Shown here one piece after another: positions 1 to 5,540 of a DNA stretch of 8,888 bases; position 1 is the stretch's first letter; the number at the start of each line of letters is the position of its first letter. The stretch lies in assembly GCA_902767055.1 (NCBI GenBank), contig CACXFX010000128.1:1-8888 (forward strand). The letters run 5' to 3'. The DNA is from an uncultured Pseudomonadota bacterium. GTDB lineage: Bacteria; Pseudomonadota; Alphaproteobacteria; RF32; CAG-239. The translations under genes and the position numbers were made by a program. The notes beneath the pieces are model-generated. The model did not search any database and was not told the DNA's origin. It saw nothing but the letters and a program-made list of their open reading frames with translations.

Positions 1-29
1 ACAATCACATCAAAAGTTTTATTATCCAT
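1..29 (-). CDS. N-terminus of a probable Rossmann-fold (FAD/NAD-binding) protein, cut by the window edge
   Basis: Only ten codons are visible on the minus strand, reading MDNKTFDVIV. The start at 29 is supported by an AAGGA Shine-Dalgarno sequence (complement of 38-42) eight bases upstream and by a plausible promoter at 57-84. The pattern F-D-V-I-V straight after a short polar leader is the usual first beta strand of FAD-dependent enzymes such as dihydrolipoamide dehydrogenase, MnmG (GidA) or related oxidoreductases. The glycine-rich loop that would confirm this lies outside the window. MnmG is a tempting guess because it often neighbours rsmG, but here the gene would be divergent from rsmG rather than upstream in the same operon. 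The function is inferred from very little sequence; the existence of a gene start is better supported. Confidence 0.5.
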
Positions 30-56
30 TATTATCATCCTTATATTTTGAGGTCT

Positions 57-84
57 TTTATACACCACCGGTTAAAAAATTCAA
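57..84 (-). promoter_or_regulatory. Probable sigma70-type promoter for the leftmost minus-strand gene
   Basis: Read on the minus strand there is a -35 element TTGAAT (complement of 79-84), a 16-base spacer and a -10 element TATAAA (complement of 57-62). Transcription would begin near 50, leaving a leader of about 20 bases that includes the ribosome binding site of the gene starting at 29. It is divergent from rsmG. Confidence 0.5.
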
Positions 85-119
85 GCGATATTTTATTTGT
101 TTGTAACTTTTAAATATGG

Positions 120-148
120 TTGATGAATTTAAAAGTGTGTTGTATAAA
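120..148 (+). promoter_or_regulatory. Candidate promoter of the rsmG-parAB operon
   Basis: TTGATG at 120-125 and TATAAA at 143-148 are separated by 17 bases, matching four of six and five of six consensus positions. Transcription would start around 155-156, essentially on the ATG at 156. That would make rsmG mRNA leaderless, which fits the lack of any Shine-Dalgarno sequence before that ATG. It would also mean the in-frame TTG/ATG at 120 and 123 are promoter sequence rather than codons. Confidence 0.4.
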
Positions 149-155
149 ATTTTTT

Positions 156-773
156 ATGGAACAGTTTTTATCAAAATACAATGTTTCACGTGAAACATTA
201 GGCTTTTTTTCTTGTTATATCAATATCTTAAAAGAATGGCAAGAAAAAATGAACCTTGTCAGCCCGAATTCTTTGAAAGAAGTCTGGACAAGACATATTG
301 CCGATTCGTACCAATTATATCAGTACCTGAACAGTGATGCAAAACTGGTTTATGATATCGGATCCGGTGCGGGGTTTCCGGCGATTGTTCTTGCAATAGC
401 CGCGATGGTTGATCAAAGAAAAACGCAGTTCAAATTAATTGAGAGTATCACAAAAAAAACAGTGTATTTAAATGATGTCAGAAAAAGACTCAATCTGAAT
501 AATATTGAAATAATAAATGAACGCTCGGAAAATTTAAAATTAAATCCGGCTGATTTTATCACTGCTCGGGCTGTTGCAAATTTAAATAAATTATTGAGCT
601 TTGCGCACCCTCTTTCAAATATGAACACTGTTCTAATTTTTCCGAAAGGGCAGGGGTATGTTAATGAACTTGCCGAGGCACAAAAAAACTGGTGTTTTAA
701 TTGTGAAGTTTTAAAAAGTGAGGTTGAGCCTCAAGGAGTTGTGCTAAGGCTTTCAAATTTAAGGAAAAAATGA
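156..773 (+). CDS. rsmG: RsmG (GidB), 16S rRNA (guanine(527)-N7)-methyltransferase
   Basis: RsmG transfers a methyl group from S-adenosylmethionine to N7 of G527 in the 530 loop of 16S rRNA. In several bacteria, loss of this modification gives low-level streptomycin resistance. The 205-residue protein has the family's N-terminal helical region (YINILKEWQEKMNLVS, residues 21-36), the SAM-binding glycine motif DIGSGAGFPAIVLA at 67-80, TARAV at 136-140 and FPKGQ at 162-166. Length is normal for the family. An upstream start at 120 or 123 would add 11-12 residues that do not resemble the family N-terminus, so I place the start at 156. Codons 9-14 (NVSRET) contain a perfect parS site. The stop overlaps the start of parA, so the two are probably translationally coupled. 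It is the first gene of the operon. Confidence 0.93.
   Translation: MEQFLSKYNVSRETLGFFSCYINILKEWQEKMNLVSPNSLKEVWTRHIADSYQLYQYLNSDAKLVYDIGSGAGFPAIVLAIAAMVDQRKTQFKLIESITKKTVYLNDVRKRLNLNNIEIINERSENLKLNPADFITARAVANLNKLLSFAHPLSNMNTVLIFPKGQGYVNELAEAQKNWCFNCEVLKSEVEPQGVVLRLSNLRKK
182..197 (+). promoter_or_regulatory. parS centromere-like site (ParB binding and loading site)
   Basis: TGTTTCACGTGAAACA is a perfect 16-bp palindrome and agrees fully with the consensus chromosomal parS sequence known from Bacillus, Caulobacter and many others. It lies in the rsmG reading frame and encodes most of NVSRET. ParB from the same operon is expected to load here, bind CTP and spread, and interact with ParA to move the origin region. 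I saw no second copy in the window. Its presence suggests the replication origin is not far away, since parS sites usually cluster near oriC. Confidence 0.95.
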
Positions 774-1540
774 TGAAAATTATTTCGGTGACAAATCGCA
801 AAGGCGGAGTCGGAAAAACAACAACAGCCATTAATATTGCGACAGCTATGGCTGCCATCGGTAAAAAAGTTGCTTTATTTGATCTTGACCCCCAAGGAAA
901 TGCAACGACTTCAATCGGAATAAATAAAAAAGATGTTGTTTATTCATCGTACGATGTTTTGGTCAATAATACCGATGTCAGGCAGGCCTTAAAACAAACT
1001 TTGGTGCCGAATTTTTTGATTGTGCCGTCAAAACCTGATTTAGCGGCGGCCGAAGTTGAGCTTATCAATATGGTAAAGCGCGAATATATCTTAAAAAACG
1101 CGTTATATACCCTTAAAAGTGAATTTGATTATATCTTGATTGATTGCCCGCCGTCGCTTAATTTGTTGACCGTCAACGCATTGACAGCTTCGGATTCGGT
1201 GATTATTCCGTTACAGTGTGAATTTTTAGCGCTTGAAGGGTTGGCAGATTTAATTAAAAATATCGAGCGAATCAGGCGAACGCTTAACCCGAACTTAAAG
1301 GTCCAAGGTATTGTTTTGACGATGTTTGACAGACGAAACAACTTGAGCTTTATGGTTGAGAAAGATGTTAGAAAATATTTTGGCGCGCTGGTTTATCAAA
1401 CGCTTATTCCGCGCAGTGTGCGTATTTCGGAAGCTCCATCGCACGGTAAACCGATTATGCTTTATGATTTTAAAAGTACCGGTGCGCAAAGTTATATCAA
1501 ACTGGCAAAAGAAGTTTTAAAAAGAGAAGGAGAAATTTAA
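773..1540 (+). CDS. parA: ParA (Soj family), chromosome-partitioning ATPase
   Basis: ParA is the ATP-dependent, nucleoid-binding partner of ParB that drives segregation of the parS region. The 255-residue protein shows the deviant Walker A motif KGGVGKTTT at residues 10-18 with its signature lysines K10 and K15, the A' motif DLDPQGN at 37-43 and the Walker B region YILIDCPPS at 120-128. Further chromosomal ParA signatures follow: PLQCEFLALEGL and the basic stretch RSVRISEAPSHGKP. There is no extended N-terminal DNA-binding domain, so it is the short chromosomal type (Ib-like). I prefer the ATG at 773, because AAGGA at 761-765 is seven bases away. The ATG at 770 would add one methionine and has a four-base spacing. 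The residue before the P-loop lysine is Arg (NRKGG), where NQKGG is more common. It overlaps rsmG by one base. Confidence 0.95.
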   Translation: MKIISVTNRKGGVGKTTTAINIATAMAAIGKKVALFDLDPQGNATTSIGINKKDVVYSSYDVLVNNTDVRQALKQTLVPNFLIVPSKPDLAAAEVELINMVKREYILKNALYTLKSEFDYILIDCPPSLNLLTVNALTASDSVIIPLQCEFLALEGLADLIKNIERIRRTLNPNLKVQGIVLTMFDRRNNLSFMVEKDVRKYFGALVYQTLIPRSVRISEAPSHGKPIMLYDFKSTGAQSYIKLAKEVLKREGEI

Positions 1541-1541
1541 T

Positions 1542-2423
1542 ATGAGCGAGCAAAAACATGGTTTAGGCCGCGGTCTTGATGCGTTATTCGGTGACGAAAA
1601 CGAAGCCTTTGACCTCAATAAATTTGTTCAAAGCGCCGAAAAAGAAGGCGATGTTGAAAGCCTTGATATTCAAAAGATAGTGCCTTGTGCATATCAACCA
1701 CGTCAAACGTTTGATGAAGAAAGCCTAAAAGAGCTTGCCGAATCAATCAGGCAAAAAGGTATTTTACAGCCTATTTTGGTGCGTCAAAAATCAGACGCTC
1801 ATTTTGAAATCGTGGCCGGTGAGCGTCGTTATCGCGCCGCAATTGAGGCCGGTCTTGATAAAATCCCCGTTATTAAAAAGGATTTGAGTGATGCCGAGGC
1901 TTTTGAAATTGCTTTAATCGAAAATATGATGCGTGAAAATTTGAACCCCATTGAAGAAGCAAAGGGTTTTGAAAAACTTGTTAACAAATATCATATCACG
2001 CATGATAATCTTGCTAAATCTATTGGAAAATCAAGGAGTTATATTACAAACACTTTAAGGCTTTTGATGCTTCCTTTAAGTGTGCAAAATATGGTCAGCG
2101 ATAAAAAAATCTCGACCGGACATGCGCGTGCGCTTGTCGGTTTGCAAAACGCAGAAGACATGGCTCAAAAAATTGTATCAAAAGATTTGAGCGTACGTCA
2201 AACAGAAGACTTGATTTGTCGTTCAAAAGAGCGTAAAAAGGGAAAATACAGACCCGTTAAAAACCCGAACGAAAAAGAGCTTGGACTGCAACTCGGGCAC
2301 GTTTTGGGTGTCGAAACCGAAATTCATTTCAGCGATGCGGGAAAAGGCAAAATTGTTTTGAAATTCAATAATTTTGATGAACTTGAAAATTTGTTAAACA
2401 AACTTGAAAATAAAGGACTGTAA
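1542..2423 (+). CDS. parB: ParB (Spo0J family), CTP-dependent parS-binding partition protein
   Basis: ParB binds parS, hydrolyses CTP, forms a sliding clamp and stimulates ParA ATPase. The 293-residue protein starts with the ParA-interacting segment GLGRGLDALFGD (7-18). The ParB/Srx domain follows, with IVPCAYQPRQTFDEESLKEL and the CTP-binding box GERRYRAA at 93-100. The second nucleotide-contact motif reads ENMMRENLNPIEEA at 127-140, where many ParBs have ENIQR(E/D)LNP. A helix-turn-helix domain lies at about 154-178 (LAKSIGKSRSYITNTLRLLMLP), with STGHARAL at 191-198. The C-terminal dimerisation region (250-293) ends in a leucine-rich helix. A strong Shine-Dalgarno sequence, AAGGAGA at 1527-1533, is eight bases before the ATG. 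It starts one base after the parA stop. Its target site lies in rsmG of the same operon. Confidence 0.95.
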   Translation: MSEQKHGLGRGLDALFGDENEAFDLNKFVQSAEKEGDVESLDIQKIVPCAYQPRQTFDEESLKELAESIRQKGILQPILVRQKSDAHFEIVAGERRYRAAIEAGLDKIPVIKKDLSDAEAFEIALIENMMRENLNPIEEAKGFEKLVNKYHITHDNLAKSIGKSRSYITNTLRLLMLPLSVQNMVSDKKISTGHARALVGLQNAEDMAQKIVSKDLSVRQTEDLICRSKERKKGKYRPVKNPNEKELGLQLGHVLGVETEIHFSDAGKGKIVLKFNNFDELENLLNKLENKGL

Positions 2424-2424
2424 A

Positions 2425-2670
2425 ATGGCAACAATACTTGAAAAAATGCTTGCAAACTGTAAAGAGCAGGGTTATGAACCCACAGAAAACATTGAAAAAA
2501 TCGCAAGAGCCAAAACAATGATGTTTGGCGACGAAGAGTGGAAAAGATGTCCCTGTGACGGGCATAACGACAACCGTTATTGCATTTCGGAATTATGTAA
2601 AAGCGATATTGAACGTGACGGAATTTGTCATTGCAGATGCTATCGCAAGACAGGTACTGACAGCAAATAA
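2425..2670 (+). CDS. Small cysteine-rich protein resembling ferredoxin:thioredoxin reductase catalytic (beta) subunit
   Basis: The 81-residue protein has eight cysteines (12, 42, 44, 53, 58, 68, 70, 72). Seven of them lie in the C-terminal half as C-P-C-x8-C-x4-C-x9-C-H-C-x-C. The CPC and CHC pairs, together with the context DIERDGICHC, resemble the ferredoxin:thioredoxin reductase catalytic subunit family. In that family a [4Fe-4S] cluster sits beside a redox-active disulfide made from one cysteine of CPC and one of CHC. The middle cysteines differ: the plant and cyanobacterial enzymes have a second CPC where this protein has C53 and C58, and C72 is extra. A redox Fe-S role is inferred; a structural zinc site is the main alternative. 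The ATG at 2425 is chosen because AAAGGA at 2412-2417 is seven bases upstream; an in-frame start at 2404 lies inside parB. It begins one base after the parB stop. Confidence 0.7.
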   Translation: MATILEKMLANCKEQGYEPTENIEKIARAKTMMFGDEEWKRCPCDGHNDNRYCISELCKSDIERDGICHCRCYRKTGTDSK

Positions 2671-2687
2671 AAGGATTTTTGTCTGAT

Positions 2688-3608
2688 ATGCCCGAAAATG
2701 ACGCTTCAAGCACAAAAAGACAGCAGAAAATAGAAGAAGTTGTGCGTCAATTTGCACAAAAATCTGCTGATATGGATATTGAGAGCAATGTTTTTTTAAA
2801 TGAAAAACAAGTGCGCTTGTTAAAACAAATTCATGTTTTGGCAATCAATCGTGCTTTAAGTGTTCCCGAAGTTCGGCGTGATCCGAGAAAAATAGTTTAT
2901 TATGCTAACGATGAGTTAAAACTCGGGTTGGCTGCGATTTTGATGAGTCATGTGTTGACCAATCATCTTTCTAAAGCAAAATATACCGAAGAATTTTTTT
3001 TGGAGCATATCATTGTTTATACGGCGTCGGACGGTAAAGTTAAACATGTTGATTTGACAGATGTCGAACAGAAAATTTTTGATGCCGCGTTAAATGACGA
3101 AATTGTTTATGACTGGATTATATATCGTTCACCGGGGAGCCGCGGTATCAGGGCTTTGAGTGATGAAAAGACAGAATCGCAAGGTATAAAAGGTTTTTCA
3201 AGCGGTTTATCGCCGGTCAGTGAATTTTCGCGATTTGAGCGAAGATATTTTGAAGAAAAGCAAAAAAAGACAAAAAATGATCGCGAAGATGCGCAAAAAG
3301 CTTTTCGACATACTTTTGTGCGACAGGTTGCCGAATCGGCCGCAAAACAGCTTTTAAAGACGCAAGATCCGATGAAAATGGCAAAACTTTTGTTTGCAAC
3401 GAAAGATTATGAAGCCGAGATTCAAAATTTGCTCGAAGATTTGCCTATTAACAAGGAAATTAAAGATTTAACAAAAGAATTCGGTGATTATCCTGCTTTA
3501 CAAGAAAAAACAAAAGATACGCTTTCCATATCATTTAAAGACGATAAAAAGCAGGATTTGGCGATGATCGAATTTTCATCAAAAAATAAGAAAAATCACG
3601 AACGGTAA
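2688..3608 (+). CDS. Conserved-looking hypothetical protein, last gene of the parAB operon
   Basis: I do not recognise this 306-residue protein. It is highly charged, predicted to be mostly helical and contains no cysteine. I see no signal peptide or clear membrane segment, so it is probably cytoplasmic. Residues 35-115 (FLNEKQVRLLKQIHVLAINRALSVPEV and following) look like a folded helical domain. A polar, lysine-rich linker covers about 155-205, and a second helical part (205-275) is followed by a basic tail ending KNKKNHER. The ATG at 2688 is the best start by codon. The nearest AAGGA (2671-2675) is 12 bases away, which is long. The TTG at 2679 is only three bases from it and would add three residues. 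It follows the cysteine-rich gene by 17 bases and precedes a terminator, so it is very likely co-transcribed with parAB. No function can be assigned. Confidence 0.8.
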   Translation: MPENDASSTKRQQKIEEVVRQFAQKSADMDIESNVFLNEKQVRLLKQIHVLAINRALSVPEVRRDPRKIVYYANDELKLGLAAILMSHVLTNHLSKAKYTEEFFLEHIIVYTASDGKVKHVDLTDVEQKIFDAALNDEIVYDWIIYRSPGSRGIRALSDEKTESQGIKGFSSGLSPVSEFSRFERRYFEEKQKKTKNDREDAQKAFRHTFVRQVAESAAKQLLKTQDPMKMAKLLFATKDYEAEIQNLLEDLPINKEIKDLTKEFGDYPALQEKTKDTLSISFKDDKKQDLAMIEFSSKNKKNHER

Positions 3609-3653
3609 TCTTGTTTTAAGTTGTTTCGAAAAAATTTTAAGCTTTTAAGCAAA

Positions 3654-3688
3654 CAAAAAACACCGTCTTTAGAGGCGATGTTTTTTTG
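3654..3688. terminator. Bidirectional intrinsic terminator between convergent genes
   Basis: A hairpin with an A-run on the left (3655-3660) and a seven-T run on the right (3681-3687) lies between the end of the parAB operon and the convergent minus-strand gene. The stem pairs AAAAAACACCGTC with GGCGATGTTTTTT, with one C-A mismatch and one G-U pair, around a short loop. It can serve both strands, since the minus-strand gene stops at 3695. Confidence 0.75.
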
Positions 3689-3694
3689 TTTAGA

Positions 3695-4474
3695 TTAAAA
3701 CGGATAGCGTACCATAATACCAATCTTCCAGTTCTCTCCTTTCCATAGATTCATATGGTTTTTGGACACCGGAGTCATGATGTTCGGATTTTGTGCCCAG
3801 AGAAGTTGGACAAACGTCAAAACTTCTATACCCTGGATCTTATCCTTTAAGAGGCCTGTTCTGAACCATATTTGGCCGCCGTACTGAAAACACCAATTGG
3901 TGTAACACGTGACCGATTTCGGCTCTGTGTCTTCGACGATGTCGTTATAAAAGAAAACATCGCCCTTGGACTTGCCATAACCGGCCAGAAAATCCAAACC
4001 GACACCCATCGCGTGTTGATTGCCGATTTCTACACCGGCCTTGAGAAGAAAACTACAGGTTACTTCGTATTTTTCACTCTTTTCAACAGCACTGATGAAA
4101 CCGAAATTGTAGGCAAAACCCAAAGGATTAACCTTTAATGCTTCATTAGTCGGTTTGCCGGGGACAAATATGATCGATGCGCCAAAGTTCAAACTCAAAC
4201 CGGTAGAGGATTTGTCTTCGATGTTTCCATTTTCGGGATCCGGTTTGTTTTTGTCTTGTGACAAAGATGTGCACATATCAAGCGTCGGATAAATGTGTAC
4301 ATGCCTTTTTCCCTGCAGCGGCAAAAAGAAGTCTTTACCTTTTGTTTGTTGTGCCAGTTCCATAGATTCAGGGCTGGGTACGGATAACGTTTCAAAAGTC
4401 GGACCGTCTTCTTCTTGAGCCCGAGCTATGCAAATACTCATGATACTTGCAAGCAATAACAATAATTTTTTCAT
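3695..4474 (-). CDS. Exported protein, probable outer-membrane beta-barrel
   Basis: The 259-residue protein begins with a Sec signal peptide: MKK, a run of leucines, then a hydrophobic core ending in ARA, with likely cleavage before QEEDG. The mature part is rich in alternating hydrophobic and aromatic strands, for example GLSLNFGASIIFV, LGFAYNFGFIS, AMGVGLDFLAGYG and WKIGIMVRYPF. It ends in phenylalanine, the classic last residue of outer-membrane barrels recognised by the BAM machinery. A small barrel is therefore the best guess; no family can be named. The start at 4474 has no Shine-Dalgarno sequence, only AT-rich sequence. The AQ-type cleavage context and the missing ribosome binding site resemble Bacteroidetes genes, so horizontal acquisition is possible. 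It probably forms its own transcription unit. Confidence 0.75.
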   Translation of the reverse strand: MKKLLLLLASIMSICIARAQEEDGPTFETLSVPSPESMELAQQTKGKDFFLPLQGKRHVHIYPTLDMCTSLSQDKNKPDPENGNIEDKSSTGLSLNFGASIIFVPGKPTNEALKVNPLGFAYNFGFISAVEKSEKYEVTCSFLLKAGVEIGNQHAMGVGLDFLAGYGKSKGDVFFYNDIVEDTEPKSVTCYTNWCFQYGGQIWFRTGLLKDKIQGIEVLTFVQLLWAQNPNIMTPVSKNHMNLWKGENWKIGIMVRYPF

Positions 4475-4519
4475 AATCGAATATTTTTTAATTGATAGAC
4501 TAATTCAATACTTGATCGC

Positions 4520-4548
4520 ATTTTGAAATATTTTTTATGTTTTGTCAA
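4520..4548 (-). promoter_or_regulatory. Candidate promoter for the beta-barrel gene
   Basis: Read on the minus strand, a perfect -35 element TTGACA (complement of 4543-4548) is followed after 17 bases by CAAAAT (complement of 4520-4525), a weak -10 with four of six matches. The leader to the ATG at 4474 would be about 40 bases and AT-rich. The -35 is convincing; the -10 is not. Confidence 0.35.
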
Positions 4549-4573
4549 GAATTTTTTATAAATATTTGCAAAC

Positions 4574-4602
4574 AAAAAAGCCCTTACCGGGAAAGTAAGG
4601 GC
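4574..4602 (-). terminator. Strong intrinsic terminator of the lipoprotein gene
   Basis: A perfect 8-bp stem, GCCCTTAC at 4580-4587 with GTAAGGGC at 4595-4602, encloses the seven-base loop CGGGAAA. It is flanked by AAAAAA at 4574-4579, which reads as a T-tract on the minus strand. It lies five bases past the stop of the gene ending at 4608 and separates that gene from the downstream beta-barrel gene. Confidence 0.9.
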
Positions 4603-4607
4603 AAAAA

Positions 4608-5303
4608 TCAGATTAATTTTTTAACATACACGACAGCATAGCCTTTTGTCGGCCAGGGTGTGTTGCGGGCGTCAGCTTCTTTTTTGAGCAAAGAAAGCTG
4701 TTTTTTTGTCAGTTTTACTTCGCGATTATTGACAATTTTTTGAATTGTCTTTTCATCACCGAAATAAAAACACTCATTACCGGCGTCATCGACGGCGCAA
4801 ACAACCACAGAATACCTCGGCTCAACGAGAGTTTCATCTATCATTGCATGACAGGCACCGTAACAGCTTTTTGAAAGGCTGTAAAAAAGCAGGTCAACCC
4901 CGGGATAATAATCGTAATCCTCAAAGGCGCCATACAATTCGTGGCCTTGGAAATAAAGGTATAGTCCTTCATCTGTTTCAAATTCAAGATACTGTTCACA
5001 GTAATCTACTTTTTTTATTTTAAGATGAGAAAATTTCTTAACGCCATAGGCACTGTAAATGTCATAGCGGTCACCTTTTGAAGCGATAATCAGCCCGTGG
5101 CTGTAGTTGATGTCCTGATAAACAGGCTCAATCATGACGACATCGTTGAAAGTGTTCTTGACACCGAAAAGTTCGGTTGTCCGATCAACGCGACGGCTGA
5201 ACTTTGCAAGGTTGTCACCAAGCTCGATAACGCTCGGTTGGTAGCATGATGTGGCAAATAACGCCAGTACGGCAATCAAAGCCGCGGTAAAAAAACTTTT
5301 CAT
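4608..5303 (-). CDS. Predicted lipoprotein with WG-repeat-like sequence
   Basis: The 231-residue protein starts with a lipoprotein signal peptide: a charged MKS, a hydrophobic stretch and a lipobox ending FATSC. Cys20 would be the lipidated first residue. No aspartate follows the cysteine (CYQPS), so outer-membrane sorting is plausible. The stretch from about residue 54 (VVMIEPVYQDINYSHGLIIASKGDRYDIYSAYGVK) has the rhythm of WG (KWG) repeats, where I-x-P-x-Y-D-x-I is followed by a glycine-led strand pair and a tripeptide turn. Two more degenerate units may follow up to about residue 145. Four cysteines in the mature part after Cys20 could form disulfides. There is no Shine-Dalgarno sequence before the ATG at 5303, as for its downstream neighbour. 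The function is unknown. A surface-binding or structural role would be a guess. Confidence 0.7.
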   Translation of the reverse strand: MKSFFTAALIAVLALFATSCYQPSVIELGDNLAKFSRRVDRTTELFGVKNTFNDVVMIEPVYQDINYSHGLIIASKGDRYDIYSAYGVKKFSHLKIKKVDYCEQYLEFETDEGLYLYFQGHELYGAFEDYDYYPGVDLLFYSLSKSCYGACHAMIDETLVEPRYSVVVCAVDDAGNECFYFGDEKTIQKIVNNREVKLTKKQLSLLKKEADARNTPWPTKGYAVVYVKKLI

Positions 5304-5367
5304 TATACAAAATTTTTAAGGATTAAAATAAATATAAATAATCGTAAAAATACGAAACGGTGAATTA

Positions 5368-5395
5368 AATTTAGCAAAATTTGTTTTAAAGTCAA
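5368..5395 (-). promoter_or_regulatory. Candidate promoter for the lipoprotein gene
   Basis: On the minus strand, TTGACT (complement of 5390-5395, five of six consensus) is followed after 16 bases by TAAATT (complement of 5368-5373, four of six). This leaves a 5' leader of roughly 60 bases before the ATG at 5303. Confidence 0.4.
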
Positions 5396-5460
5396 GTTGT
5401 TTTATGTCTAAGTAGTGCTAAAATAGGATATAAAAAAGTAAGATATGTGAGAAAAAAGGA

Positions 5461-5474
5461 ATTGCTGACGCAAT
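5461..5474. repeat. Small inverted repeat
   Basis: ATTGC (5461-5465) and GCAAT (5470-5474) form a 5-bp stem with loop TGAC. It lies inside the putative mobile element and is followed by CGG, marking the left boundary of its GC-rich part. Confidence 0.5.
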
Positions 5475-5503
5475 CGGTTTTAATGTTAATCACCCCCTCC
5501 GTG

Positions 5504-5540
5504 CCTCCCCCCTCACCGCGCTAAAGCGCTCAGGGGGAGG
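5504..5540. repeat. GC-rich palindromic hairpin (REP-like)
   Basis: CCTCCCCC (5504-5511) pairs perfectly with GGGGGAGG (5533-5540). Inside, GCGC (5518-5521) pairs with GCGC (5526-5529) around the loop TAAA, with an asymmetric internal loop between the two stems. No T-tract follows, so it is not an ordinary terminator. The compact two-stem shape in intergenic DNA is typical of repeated palindromic elements, but no second copy is in the window. Confidence 0.65.

Noticed and set aside
120..155. Longer rsmG reading frame starting at TTG 120 or ATG 123
   Set aside because: The added residues do not look like the RsmG N-terminus, no ribosome binding site precedes them, and they overlap a plausible promoter.
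2324..2713. 129-residue minus-strand reading frame across the end of parB and the cysteine-rich gene
   Set aside because: It is antisense to two well-supported genes with ribosome binding sites, and its translation shows no recognisable motif.
3631..3650. AT-rich palindromic run after the operon
   Set aside because: It is simple AT/TA symmetry in AT-rich DNA, and the real terminator hairpin lies just downstream.
3872..4138. Plus-strand 88-residue reading frame opposite the beta-barrel gene
   Set aside because: The minus-strand gene has a signal peptide and a barrel-like C-terminus. The plus-strand frame has neither motif nor ribosome binding site.
4745..5023. Plus-strand 92-residue reading frame opposite the lipoprotein gene
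   Set aside because: It has a low-complexity, His/Arg/Asn-rich translation typical of an antisense shadow.
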